This document shows positions 19,001 to 26,562 of a stretch of DNA of 64,000 nt, in pieces. The position numbers and the translations under genes are program-made. The DNA comes from Shewanella xiamenensis (lineage in GTDB: Bacteria; Pseudomonadota; Gammaproteobacteria; Enterobacterales; Shewanellaceae), in contig NZ_BMOP01000013.1 of the NCBI RefSeq assembly GCF_014647135.1, forward strand, positions 1-64,000. The letters run 5' to 3'. A model generated the notes under the pieces. That model saw only the letters and a list, made by a program, of their open reading frames with translations. It did not search any database and was not told the origin of the DNA. Position 1 is the first letter of the stretch. The number at the start of each line of letters is the position of its first letter.

Positions 19001-21920
19001 CTTCCACCGTAAAGGTATAGGTCACACCATTAGTTAGACCACTCACCACAATCGGTGAATTTGCGCCACTGACAGGTAAGACATCATTTGGCGTCACCGA
19101 TACAACATAGCCGAGGATATTCGAACCGCCGTTATTGGCAGGAGGTGCAAACGCCACGCTCGCCTGGGTATCGCCTGCCGTCGCAACAATAGTGGTGGGC
19201 GCGCCGGGAACAATCGCACTTACCGCAAACGAGCGGCTGACTTGGGGAGCGGCCAAGTAGGATGAGTCGCCCGCTTGATTCGCATTAATAGTACAGGTGC
19301 CAGCGGTCACGAATGTTAGCGTAGTGCCGCTCACCGTACAGACACCAGGGGTGGATGAGGTGAAAGTGACAACATAACCACCGCCTGCAGACGAACTGGC
19401 TGTCAGCGTTGGTGTAGTCCCAAAGGTCTGTGCTCCAGGGTTGTTAAAGGTGATGGTTTGTGGTGATGCCGGGGTAATGGAATTCGATGCTGCCGAAGCC
19501 GCCCCCGTGCCCGCCGAGTTAGTCGCTGTCACCGTGAAGGTGTAGGAAACACCATTGGTCAAGCCGGTCACTGTAACCGGCGAACCGGAGCCAGTACCTG
19601 TTGCACCACCTGGACTAGCAGTGACGGTGTAACCACCAGCAAGAATCGATGCACCACCGGTACTGGCAGGTGCAGTAAATGTTACCGTTGCCTCGGCATC
19701 ACCTGCGGTTGCCGTACCGATGGTTGGCGCATCAGGAACTACCGCATTCACCGTAAAGCTTTGGGTTACTGTAGTCGCCGCATTGGTTGCGCTATTACCA
19801 GCCTGATCGGCATCAATCGTACAGGTACCTGCACTTACAAAGGTCAAAGCAACGCCACTCACCGTACATACACCAGTGGTAGACGACGAGAAGGTGACTG
19901 TGAGACCGGAGTCTGAAGTTGCAGACAAGTTCGGTGTGGTACCAAAGTTATAGTTGCTCGGCTGGGCAAAGGTAATTGTCTGGTCGGCTTTGGGAGTTGC
20001 CGAGTTGGATGCGGCCGAGGCTGTGCCTGTACCTATCCCGTTGGTCGCCGTCACAGTAAAGGTATAGGCAGTGCCGTTGGTGAGACCGGTGATGAGAATC
20101 GGTGAACTGGCACCCGTATTTGTAAAACCTCCGGGGTTAGAGGTCACGGTATAACCAGTGATAGCAGAACCACCGTTATTGCCGGGAGCGCTGAAAGCAA
20201 CTGATACCTGGCCATCACCTGCGGTTGCAGTGCCTATGGTTGGCGCATCAGGCACTGTCGGAATGGCCACAGTATGGGCGGAACCACTCGTATAGGCGGC
20301 TGGACCTACGTTGCCAGCAGCATCGCTGATATTCGTTGCGCCATTCAGGTTCAGCTTGATAGTACCGTTGCCGGTGATACCACTGACGGTCACCGTCACA
20401 CTTGAGCCAGAGGTCGCGGAGACACTGGCGACAGTGCCAGTCGCGCCACCAGTAGTACCAAGCGCAAAGTCATCGGTAGAAATGTTGTTGACGGATTCGC
20501 TGAAGTTAACCGTGAAATCGACGCTGGTATCAGTCGATACTGCGCCACCAACAGGAGCAGTGCTGGTTACAGACGGTGTAACGCCATCCACAACCAGCGC
20601 TTTATTGGCGCCCAATGAGTTGGCCGCTCCGGGCGATGCCAGTGTAAGCGTCGCATTATTCGTAGCCGCATCGCGAATAGTGCCGCCATTTAACGACAAT
20701 GAATTGGTGGCGACATAATCCAAATCGCTGCTATTGTCGCCCGCCTGAACGGTGTAGCTGAAGGTCAAGCTGCTGGAGCCACTACCATTCGCATAATTAA
20801 TGGTGCGATCCGTTGTGCCAGTTTCCAGAGTCAGTTGTGGCGTACCAGTGACATTCACCACTTCGCTAAAGTTAACTTGGATACTGATGCTATCGCCCAA
20901 TTTGTAAGTGCCATTGGCTGTACTGGCTGTCACAGAAGAAACGGTGGGTGCGGCACTATCCACAAGAACACTGCTTGTGGAGCCGACAGAATTTAGCGTC
21001 AGCGTCATGTCATTATTGGCAGCATCTTTCAAGGTTCCGCCGTTCAAACCAAGCGCACCTACGGTAATACCATCAGAATCAACCAAACCACTCTCAACCG
21101 TGTAACTGAAGACAAGCGCAGAGGTTCCAGATCCCGACGAGTAGGTTGCGTATTTGGTTGTGCCACCAATAGTCAATGCAATGCGAGGGGTACCTCCACT
21201 AATATTCACGATCACGTTTTCGCTGGTGTTAACCGTGAAACTCAGTGATTGCCCAGTGATATAAGTTGCGCTGAAAGGAACGCTTACACTGGTGACTGTT
21301 GGAGGGGTGACATCAGGAACCGTATTAAATACAAAGCTATCAAATACATCAAAATAACCGCCGCCATTTGAAGTAATAACTACCTTGTCAACATTATCAA
21401 AGGGATTGTTGTTTAACGTTACAGTAAATGAGCCATTAGCCTGACCAAAGCCAGACCCAGTACTTTGAGTCCCCACAGATGATCCGTCTCTAAAGCCCTC
21501 AACCGAGGCAAAACCACCACCAAATGCATTGATGTAAAAACTAACGAAGTCAAATTCATTGCCCGAGGTGGTTTCGACAGTAATTGTTTCAACTCCAGAA
21601 TACATACCTGCAAATAACCCGGCAGAATTACTCTGACCATCATCCGTATCCTGAAACCAGTTAGCGGCGCTGTAAGTTATTTTAAAGTCACCCTGTGTAA
21701 AAACATTTGATCCATGGTCTGCACTCTCAACAAAACCAGAAGCATTGAAATCGACAATGACATTAGAAGGAATTGAAGCCGCATTGACACTCATACTTAG
21801 CAACACTACTGCTGCAAAACCCAGTTGAACGATCCACTTAATGCCTGTATTTATATTTACGAATCCACAAGCCGGAGTTTGATATCGCTCATCGGGATGA
21901 TCTGTTTTGCAGCATGACAT
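12399..21920 (-). CDS. Giant repeat-rich surface protein with internal GlyGly-CTERM and C-terminal beta-barrel
   Basis: The 3173-residue product has a long N-region signal peptide (cleavage near residue 48, VNA-AS), Big-type domains, and alternating fibronectin III-like domains. These are followed by ten near-identical 92-residue putative-Ig (He_PIG) repeats (residues 1170-2089), cadherin/VCBS-like modules, a Calx-beta-like domain (about 2350-2450), an Asp-rich thrombospondin-3-like stretch (about 2557-2592) and a choice-of-anchor-type region. Two more VCBS-like modules follow. At 2949-2971 there is a textbook GlyGly-CTERM signal (SGGGS, hydrophobic helix, RRR). Instead of ending there, the chain continues into a second signal peptide (about 2967-2992, ending QAQA) and an OmpA/OmpW-like barrel ending in YQF. 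The repeats suggest adhesion. The whole ORF is intact. It may make one hybrid or be two functional units; see findings. Confidence 0.88.
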   Translation of the reverse strand: MSCCKTDHPDERYQTPACGFVNINTGIKWIVQLGFAAVVLLSMSVNAASIPSNVIVDFNASGFVESADHGSNVFTQGDFKITYSAANWFQDTDDGQSNSAGLFAGMYSGVETITVETTSGNEFDFVSFYINAFGGGFASVEGFRDGSSVGTQSTGSGFGQANGSFTVTLNNNPFDNVDKVVITSNGGGYFDVFDSFVFNTVPDVTPPTVTSVSVPFSATYITGQSLSFTVNTSENVIVNISGGTPRIALTIGGTTKYATYSSGSGTSALVFSYTVESGLVDSDGITVGALGLNGGTLKDAANNDMTLTLNSVGSTSSVLVDSAAPTVSSVTASTANGTYKLGDSISIQVNFSEVVNVTGTPQLTLETGTTDRTINYANGSGSSSLTFSYTVQAGDNSSDLDYVATNSLSLNGGTIRDAATNNATLTLASPGAANSLGANKALVVDGVTPSVTSTAPVGGAVSTDTSVDFTVNFSESVNNISTDDFALGTTGGATGTVASVSATSGSSVTVTVSGITGNGTIKLNLNGATNISDAAGNVGPAAYTSGSAHTVAIPTVPDAPTIGTATAGDGQVSVAFSAPGNNGGSAITGYTVTSNPGGFTNTGASSPILITGLTNGTAYTFTVTATNGIGTGTASAASNSATPKADQTITFAQPSNYNFGTTPNLSATSDSGLTVTFSSSTTGVCTVSGVALTFVSAGTCTIDADQAGNSATNAATTVTQSFTVNAVVPDAPTIGTATAGDAEATVTFTAPASTGGASILAGGYTVTASPGGATGTGSGSPVTVTGLTNGVSYTFTVTATNSAGTGAASAASNSITPASPQTITFNNPGAQTFGTTPTLTASSSAGGGYVVTFTSSTPGVCTVSGTTLTFVTAGTCTINANQAGDSSYLAAPQVSRSFAVSAIVPGAPTTIVATAGDTQASVAFAPPANNGGSNILGYVVSVTPNDVLPVSGANSPIVVSGLTNGVTYTFTVEAENAVGFGPASSASNPITPKAIQTLTFLNPGDQNFGTSPTLTATTDATGGLIPTFTSSTPAVCTITSGGVLTFVATGMCTINADQAGDASYLAATQVSRSFSINAVVPGAPIIGTATAGNAQATVSFSAPAFTGGDAITGYSLVSTTGGITASGTSSPITIMGLTNGTSYSFTVAAINSAGTGSASTASNTVKPNGAPVISSTALTSATQDAAYSYTLVATDSDVGDSVTLSAVTLPSWLNFNPATGVLSGTPTNANVGSHAVVLRATDVDGLTAEQSFTIVVANVNDAPTISSTALTSATQDAAYSYTLVATDSDVGDSVTLSTVTLPSWLSFNAATGVLSGTPTNANVGSHAVVLRATDVDGLTIDQSFSIVVANVNDAPTITSSAQTSATQDAAYSYTLVATDSDVGDSVTLSAVTLPSWLSFNPATGVLSGTPTNANVGSHAVVLRATDVDGLTAEQSFSIVVANVNDAPTISSTALTSATQDAAYSYTLVATDSDVGDSVTLSAVTLPSWLSFNAATGVLSGTPTNTNVGSHAVVLRATDVDGLTIDQSFTIVVANVNDAPTITSSAQTSATQDAAYSYTLVATDSDVGDSVTLSTVTLPSWLSFNAATGVLSGTPTNANVGSHAVVLRATDVDGLTAEQSFSIVVANVNDAPTISSTALTSATQDAAYSYTLVATDSDVGDSVTLSAVTLPSWLSFNAATGVLSGTPTNANVGSHAVVLRATDVDGLTAEQSFSIVVANVNDAPTITSSAQTSATQDAAYSYTLVATDSDVGDSVTLSAVTLPSWLSFNAATGVLSGTPTNANVGSHAVVLRATDVDGLTAEQSFSIVVANVNDAPTITSSAQTSATQDAAYSYTLVATDSDVGDSVTLSAVTLPSWLSFNAATGVLSGTPTNANVGSHAVVLRATDVDSLTAEQSFSIVVANVNDAPTISSTALTSATQDAAYSYTLVATDSDVGDSVTLSAVTLPSWLSFNAATGVLSGTPTNTNVGSHAVVLRATDVDGLTAEQSFSIVVANVNDAPTISSTALTSATQDAAYSYTLVATDSDVGDSVTLSAVTLPSWLSFNAATGVLSGTPTNTNVGSHAVVLRATDVDGLTAEQSFSIVVANVNDAPVATNQTVTLEEDSSVMITLAGEDADNDPLTYEISAQPASGTLEQHGSVWLYTPEKDFNGTDSIGFIAKDAELSSEPATVTVTVTPVNDDPQAIDDSYTLTSTANDTYSLPVLANDVDVDGDTLSIDGAAADIGSVQITADGLSFTAPEAYVGPVALRYTISDGNKGRATAKVNVLIEGADSASQPVITLPDDVEVNATGLFTRVKLGFAKAVDRNGHPLPVSLVNKSLFFAPGNYLAYWQAVDGEGNKAIKAQKVKVNPLISLSKDQVTAEGNQVTVSVHLNGEAPSYPLSIPYTVSGTADSSDHDLVDGVVEIASGQMAEIHFTTLNDGVSEGNEEVLISLDPSLNLGSKQQTQVVITEANIAPQVSLAVTQAGQQQVIVAQNGGDVHIRATASDANEQDTLTLTWASGALSLQADATGMMFSPAAVTPGIYPVSLTATDDGSPMLSSTETVYIVVRPSLAALTSADADGDLIPDVQEGYSDSDSDGIPDYLDANNDCNVMPEGELQPVYFLAEGQAGVCLRLGNIALSRGQSGVQLQPEAVAEDALAANVGGIFDFIATGLPQQGQSYSLVLPQRSPVPANAVYRKFNAQAGWRDFVIDANNTVASTEGERGFCPPPGDSRWTPGLTEGHWCVQLTIEDGGPNDDDGVANRTIVDPSGVAVMLNGNHLPVANPDSAAIAWNQSIDVNVLANDTDSDGDSLSVTQVISEFGTATVLADQRISYTPAADFIGTDVLVYSITDGKGGTASSELTIEVNGNTAPVTVDDSAATDDRTSLLIDVLSNDTDLDGNTLTLLSATAQQGSVTIEANKLRYIPKTGFDGVDTVTYRISDGQGGEATGQVLITVKAYQEVIIDNKSGGGSMTLWALAFILACAMLRRRELQRLALGCLLFLSVTQQAQATDWYVEGFIGQAKADKTLPELNVQVGEGQLLNVDDSDTAFGVSLGYQWTPTVALELGYADFGEGSARIKGSTLTPAQYHELVKTVTPVLADGAMLGLRLTLLEHEGWRFEVPVGLFHWQADISSSMGNTRIKTDLDGTDWYAGVRFSYQFSDAWSVGLGYQYIDIEPNDLLSYQLNLRYQF
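15654..18413 (-). repeat. Ten tandem 276-bp repeats encoding Ig-like domains
   Basis: Exactly 2760 bp hold ten copies of a 276-bp unit (92 residues each). Each unit runs from APTISS or APTITS through DAAYSYTLVATD, LPSWLSF, TGVLSGTPTN and VVLRATDVD to VVANVND. Copies differ at a few fixed spots (ISSTAL or ITSSAQ; SA or ST before VTLP; NA or NT in PTN.NVG; TAEQ or TIDQ), giving a mosaic pattern. Such arrays expand and contract by recombination. Confidence 0.97.
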
Positions 21921-21982
21921 ATTAAGCCCCTTAATAGCTGTGTACGAAAATTTTTGATTTAGCTAAAGTAGCTAAAACCAGC

Positions 21983-22011
21983 AATCCAGAAGATTTAACT
22001 CCCTCTGGATT
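21983..22011 (-). terminator. Weak hairpin after the tail-collar gene
   Basis: An 8-bp stem AATCCAGA ... TCTGGATT lies between the tail-collar stop and the giant gene. The T-rich stretch after it on the minus strand is short (GGTTTTAG), so it may attenuate rather than stop transcription into the giant gene. Confidence 0.4.
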
Positions 22012-22042
22012 ACTGAATTAATTTAATAGCAATTATCCAACG

Positions 22043-22678
22043 TTAATTACGCGACGGATAAATACCCTCTAACGCGATAATAAAATTCATCCCCAGATAG
22101 GGATTGCGAATTCCGACAGGCTGTCCTCCACCAACAGGATTGACGGTTACGGTGCCAGCAGGTGTAACGCTACCATGCACTCCACCGAGGCTGCTCTTGG
22201 TAGAATCTGGCGCCGTACTGGTAAACAATCCATTAAACGCAACACTGGTAGGCCCCGCCTTAGCTGTCGTAGCAGAGAGGTAGGTAGTCGCGCCTGCTGC
22301 CGGAGGAACCATTGCAGTGGCCGTGGTGGTAGCAACATCAACCGTTGCTGTTACGCTACTTGCATTACCAATGAAAGTAGCTGTTGGTGCATGAATGGGT
22401 AGCTGATTGGTAGTGAGGTTAACGTTTTCAACACCGGCAACTTGTCCCAAAACAACATTACTTAACCCTGCACCAGTTCCGGTACCCACAGGAGTACGAC
22501 TTTGCAAGTTAGGCAACCCAAAGGTTGTGGTGCCATTGCCACCATAGGTTGTACCCAGAAGAGAGAAAAGCGCGCTGTTGGTGGAAATGGCCAATAACTG
22601 TCCATTGCAAAGCGCCCAGCCACGCGGAGCGAAAGTACCAGCGAACATGCGGATTTCTCCAATAAATGGATCTGACAT
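22043..22678 (-). CDS. Phage tail-collar domain protein (microcystin-dependent-protein-like)
   Basis: The 211-residue product begins MSDPFIGEIRMFAGTFAPRG and continues WALCNGQLL, SALFSLLGTTYGGNG and FGLPNLQSRTPVG. This is the collar-domain signature shared by T4 short-tail-fibre-like proteins and cyanobacterial MdpB. A Thr/Ala-rich middle (about 85-170) is followed by a conserved C-terminal NPYLGMNFIIALEGIYPSRN. AAGGAG lies seven bases before the ATG. No other phage gene is nearby, so this is not a prophage; such proteins often occur as stand-alone, probably secreted or surface proteins of unknown role. It lies downstream of a cassette of modifying enzymes and upstream of the giant gene, all on one strand. 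Confidence 0.9.
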   Translation of the reverse strand: MSDPFIGEIRMFAGTFAPRGWALCNGQLLAISTNSALFSLLGTTYGGNGTTTFGLPNLQSRTPVGTGTGAGLSNVVLGQVAGVENVNLTTNQLPIHAPTATFIGNASSVTATVDVATTTATAMVPPAAGATTYLSATTAKAGPTSVAFNGLFTSTAPDSTKSSLGGVHGSVTPAGTVTVNPVGGGQPVGIRNPYLGMNFIIALEGIYPSRN

Positions 22679-22911
22679 TGTATTTCTCCTTAAATAACGA
22701 TTTTGTCTATGTAACGTCTTGCAATGACTTAATTACTCACGACAATTAATCGACAGCGAGTCCTTTTGCTGATGACAACATCATTCACATCACACAATCG
22801 ATGGTCTATTGTGAAACATAATGAAAACAATTTAGCTACAACTAAACATATCTGAAAAATCGGCAAACACAATTACGCAGAAATAATTTTGTATAAATTA
22901 TCAGCCGACGT

Positions 22912-23400
22912 TTAAGGCCATAGCATTGACTCATAGGTTTCGGAACGGCTTTGAAACTGAAATCCATGCCGTAAATAAAGTGATTTAGCCTGAGTATTTT
23001 CACTCTCTACTGATAAATGAACAGGCAACTGACGTTGCCTCGCCTCAAGCTTGACCGCCTCTAATACCGCAGAGCCTAAACCGCGACCTCGCATACTTGG
23101 CGCAATAATAAAATCAACAAGATGAACCCTATGCCCATTGGTATCGAGCATCAGTTTGCCGACCGCTTGTTGCTGATAAAACAATATATAGGTAATGGCA
23201 TGTGGATATTGCTCCCGATAAGAGACTTGTTGCAGCCGATATTGTTGCTCCAACATGTTCTGTACGACATCAAGGGGTAAACCAAGCTCATAGAAGAAGG
23301 TTTTAGTTGAATAAAAAAGTTCTGCCATAAATAAGTTATCGCTTGCATTGGCAGGCTTAATACTCAAGCCAGTGAATGGATTTAACTCAGCTAGCATCAT
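22912..23400 (-). CDS. GNAT-family N-acetyltransferase
   Basis: The 162-residue product shows a GNAT core: VDFIIAPSMRGRGLGSAVLEAV (acetyl-CoA loop RGRGLG, about 105-110) and LSVESENTQAKSLYLRHGF. The substrate is unknown. Its start overlaps the end of the sulfotransferase-like gene by 14 bases, so it is the last gene of a four-gene coupled cassette. The 233-base gap to the collar gene is AT-rich and holds no other gene; it may hold a promoter for the collar gene. Confidence 0.85.
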   Translation of the reverse strand: MMLAELNPFTGLSIKPANASDNLFMAELFYSTKTFFYELGLPLDVVQNMLEQQYRLQQVSYREQYPHAITYILFYQQQAVGKLMLDTNGHRVHLVDFIIAPSMRGRGLGSAVLEAVKLEARQRQLPVHLSVESENTQAKSLYLRHGFQFQSRSETYESMLWP

Positions 23401-24553
23401 GGTTTTTATCTCGAACTAAAGGTTGCAACAGTTGCTCATAAGCATTCAATAACAGCTGCCATGAGAGAGTTTGTGATTCATTTAATGGGGTAGATTGGGC
23501 GGGTACCATGGGTACAAACAATTGCCCTTGTCGCTTTACATCAAAGTGCCAGTGGCCTTGCCAATGCTCAATATCTTCTGCGGCTAACGGCCATTCTAAA
23601 ATGGCCGAAAGTGCGCTGGGTTTAAACGCATTTAATTGTTGATAATCCATTAAGATGCAACGACTTGATTGATAAAGTGCAGCAGTTTGCTGGGCAAAAC
23701 CATGTAACACGCCCATTCGAAATGCATCTACACTAGGCTCACCATGTGTGTTTTCACTAAGCGGCAATGCATGGAGAAATACAGCCTTCACTCGCCCCGC
23801 CATATGCATCCCAGCCTCTCGTTGATGCGAAGCCAAAATATCTCTGGGATGGCGCATCAGACATAGCACTCGACTATTAGGGTAGAGTTCTAGCAACATG
23901 GGCCAACAAGCTAAATCCCACGCATTCCACTTGATCACTAGCTCACGCTCATCAGGCCTTAACCGCCCTTGTAGCCTTAAACATAAATCCACCAGCAGTG
24001 GTGTTAAGGCCGAAGGCCAAGCATCATGGTGCATCACATCGCTGCAGAGCATAGATTCGGATAACACTCGGCAAGTTTTGAGTAGGGAAAAACTGCTTGA
24101 AACGAGTGTTGACCCACAACGAGACCAATGGAAAATCATCAAGTTAGGATTGATAGAGGGCAAACTTTCGCGTTGGGATAATAAGGGTTCGAGCAAGGTT
24201 TGAGGCTGGATAAAACTGGCCAGTAAGCCACGACGAGCATCGCTGATATCGTCCTCCAAGAAAGGTTTTGATAACCGCTTAAAAACCGGAACCCAACTGA
24301 TTGTTTTGGTTTGAGCATGATAACGAGAAGGAAACCACACTTGGCTGAAGCGTACTAAATCTGGAATGAAGCTTTGTTGCTGTAAGGCAATAAATGCAAG
24401 CATCTGCTCTAAATTTAGCTCAGGCCAATTGAGGAAGTCTGCCATCAGAGCAATAAAATGCTCAACATCCTGCGCTTGATGCAGTAAAAACAATGATTCA
24501 GGCTGATGCAGCAATTGCCAATAGCGTTGCTGCTGTTCATTAAAATCAATCAT
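23387..24553 (-). CDS. Sulfotransferase-like protein
   Basis: The 388-residue product has the two hallmarks of PAPS-dependent sulfotransferases. One is a 5'-phosphosulfate loop, FHWSRCGSTLVSSS (about 141-154), following a beta-strand. The other is a 3'-phosphate motif, RVLCLMRHPRDILASHQ (about 228-244, Arg234, Asp238). The first 130 residues are a helical extension of unknown purpose. No signal peptide is seen, so it acts in the cytoplasm. It is coupled to the upstream dioxygenase fusion (1-base overlap) and the downstream GNAT (14-base overlap). The acceptor is unknown; context suggests a peptide, protein or small molecule handled by the neighbouring enzymes. Confidence 0.8.
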   Translation of the reverse strand: MIDFNEQQQRYWQLLHQPESLFLLHQAQDVEHFIALMADFLNWPELNLEQMLAFIALQQQSFIPDLVRFSQVWFPSRYHAQTKTISWVPVFKRLSKPFLEDDISDARRGLLASFIQPQTLLEPLLSQRESLPSINPNLMIFHWSRCGSTLVSSSFSLLKTCRVLSESMLCSDVMHHDAWPSALTPLLVDLCLRLQGRLRPDERELVIKWNAWDLACWPMLLELYPNSRVLCLMRHPRDILASHQREAGMHMAGRVKAVFLHALPLSENTHGEPSVDAFRMGVLHGFAQQTAALYQSSRCILMDYQQLNAFKPSALSAILEWPLAAEDIEHWQGHWHFDVKRQGQLFVPMVPAQSTPLNESQTLSWQLLLNAYEQLLQPLVRDKNHDAS

Positions 24554-26562
24554 TAGCAGGCCATTGGGTAGAAGTTAATGTACTGCACCATGCGGGGTAA
24601 CACGCCTCGATTGGGCGTCGGTCCATGGGGCAATGCATGGTGCCAAATAATTAAATCCCCTGCGTTTGCGACAATGGGTTTAATGGGCCACTCTTCCCAA
24701 CGCTGTTGCTGCAACTCAATATCAGTCTTGTTTTGTTCCTGTAGCCAAGCTTCTATTTTGAGGTGAAAACCGGGAACACAGCAAAATGCCCCTTGCTCGG
24801 CAGGGGTATCCGTAAGATAAATCAATCCTTGAGTTCCAAATGGCACAGGTAGTTGCAGTGGCATATCCCAATGCATATTTGGGCCAGGAAACTGCCAAGT
24901 GGGCGTTTCAGGGGGATTAAAACTCACTCTGTCAGTTGTCATCACTAAATCGGTACGCTGCCATAATTGTTCAAAGGCTTGGCGGATAAGAGGTGTTTGC
25001 CGATTGGCATCGAGGATAGGATGACGAAATAACTGCAGCATGATTTTCTGCATCAACTCATGGGACTGATACCAAGTTGATGGATCATTTTCATTCGCGC
25101 CAAGCTGTTGCCAAATCACGGATCGACTGGCCGCGCATTGGGCTTTTGACAACACTTGCGGGATGACTAAATAACCTTCCCGTTGCCAAAAGGCGAGTTG
25201 GGCATCGGTAAGCACTTGAGGTAAAGCGTTACCATAAGCTAACTCGGTATTGCCGCTTTCTGGCTCAGCTTGGGATAAGGCACGCAATCGCTGATTAATA
25301 CCGACAATATCCGCGGTGGTCAGTTTAGTTTGTCTTTGAACGAAGGCGATAAAATCAGTTTGTTTATCACATTGATAGAGCGCCTTCATCCCAGGCTCTA
25401 ATCCAATACCGCACAGATCCAGCAGCGCTTTATCTAGGCTCCATTCTCCCTCTGCCACCTCATTGGTTTGTCCACGCTTTTGCAACTGAATTTTTTGCCA
25501 TAGTCGCTGCAAGTGATAAATTCCCAAACAACTCAAATCCTCACTGCCAACAAGCGCCAATTTATGCTGCTGATATTGGAAGATAAAATCGGGATATGCT
25601 CCCAGCTCGTAACGGAAGTCCACTCTGCTAAGAGGTTTAAGCCACAAGGATTTTTTATATTGGGAGAGGGTTAATTGTGATTGGTTTTCAAGTAATTGAT
25701 GTTCGCCATAAACCCTGATTTTTGTCGTCAGTTTTAGGCTTATGGGTTGGGGTTCATAATCGGGTAACAATAAGCTCCCCACTAGCCCACTTCTGTCATC
25801 TTGAGCGAGCAAGCGGGCATGAGCTAAATCGAGACAGAATAAAGGACCCAAATAAATGGGTGGCCGCTCTTTTAGCTCGAGCCATGCATCCAACTCAATC
25901 GACTCAGGGATTAAACATCCATCCTCTGCTAAAAAATGCTGTAGATGGCTAAAAATCTGTACCTGCGGTTCCTGTTGCAGCAGGTGTTTCATGGTTTCAG
26001 AAATTATCAGATCAAAGGTTTGTGTTGATGCTGGCCGCCAAAGCGTAGCGTCAGCACAAATAATCGCATCGACACGATCCGCTACATCGAAATATGCCAG
26101 CAGCTTTTCAACACTCTCCAATGACGCTCGATGAATGTCGAGTAAGGTTACTCGCACTTGCTTCGCCGTAAATAGCGGTAATAAGGCTAAGATTAACCAA
26201 GCAAAAGGCCCGGTTCCGGCATAGAGTATGTGCACAGGATGGTTCGAGTTAGCTTTAAGTTTGTCCTGTATCGCTTGATAAATTCCCTGAATAAACACTC
26301 TGCTACGTTCGGGATCTTCTGCACATTGCGCCGCAGTTGTCGGTGATACCGCCTTGCCAAAAGCCGTAATACTCGCCTCTGTATCGAGAAACAACGCCGG
26401 GTGCAGTTCCAACCCAGTCAATTGGCATAACTGCGCCAGCATTGGATCGATAAGCCGCTTTGCCTCCCCCGCTGAATGGGATTGCAACAGCGCCTGAGCA
26501 AACAGCTTTAATCTTAGATACGCCTCGCGCTGCCCTGCATTAGGCTTTGATCTTGGCATCAT
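24553..26562 (-). CDS. Fusion: SAM methyltransferase-like domain plus PhyH-type 2-oxoglutarate dioxygenase
   Basis: The 669-residue two-domain protein is unusual. The N-terminal part (about 85-330) has a Rossmann methyltransferase core: HILYAGTGPFAWLILALLP (motif I, 111-129), TLLDIH (motif II), ICADAT and DLIISETMKHLL, with a PRMT-like SE-x-M loop. The C-terminal part (about 465-669) is a phytanoyl-CoA-dioxygenase-like cupin: AFWQREGYLVIPQVLS, the iron ligands His564-x-Asp566 (MHWDMP), and distal His646 in LPHGPTPNRG, with an arginine for 2-oxoglutarate further on. Both active sites look intact. It overlaps the hydroxylase-like gene upstream by 23 bases. The likely role is two successive modifications of one substrate, which is unknown. 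Confidence 0.82.
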   Translation of the reverse strand: MMPRSKPNAGQREAYLRLKLFAQALLQSHSAGEAKRLIDPMLAQLCQLTGLELHPALFLDTEASITAFGKAVSPTTAAQCAEDPERSRVFIQGIYQAIQDKLKANSNHPVHILYAGTGPFAWLILALLPLFTAKQVRVTLLDIHRASLESVEKLLAYFDVADRVDAIICADATLWRPASTQTFDLIISETMKHLLQQEPQVQIFSHLQHFLAEDGCLIPESIELDAWLELKERPPIYLGPLFCLDLAHARLLAQDDRSGLVGSLLLPDYEPQPISLKLTTKIRVYGEHQLLENQSQLTLSQYKKSLWLKPLSRVDFRYELGAYPDFIFQYQQHKLALVGSEDLSCLGIYHLQRLWQKIQLQKRGQTNEVAEGEWSLDKALLDLCGIGLEPGMKALYQCDKQTDFIAFVQRQTKLTTADIVGINQRLRALSQAEPESGNTELAYGNALPQVLTDAQLAFWQREGYLVIPQVLSKAQCAASRSVIWQQLGANENDPSTWYQSHELMQKIMLQLFRHPILDANRQTPLIRQAFEQLWQRTDLVMTTDRVSFNPPETPTWQFPGPNMHWDMPLQLPVPFGTQGLIYLTDTPAEQGAFCCVPGFHLKIEAWLQEQNKTDIELQQQRWEEWPIKPIVANAGDLIIWHHALPHGPTPNRGVLPRMVQYINFYPMAC

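Noticed and set aside
22043..22678. Tail-collar protein as a prophage remnant
   Set aside because: No integrase, capsid, terminase or other tail gene lies nearby. Such collar proteins commonly occur alone in bacterial genomes.
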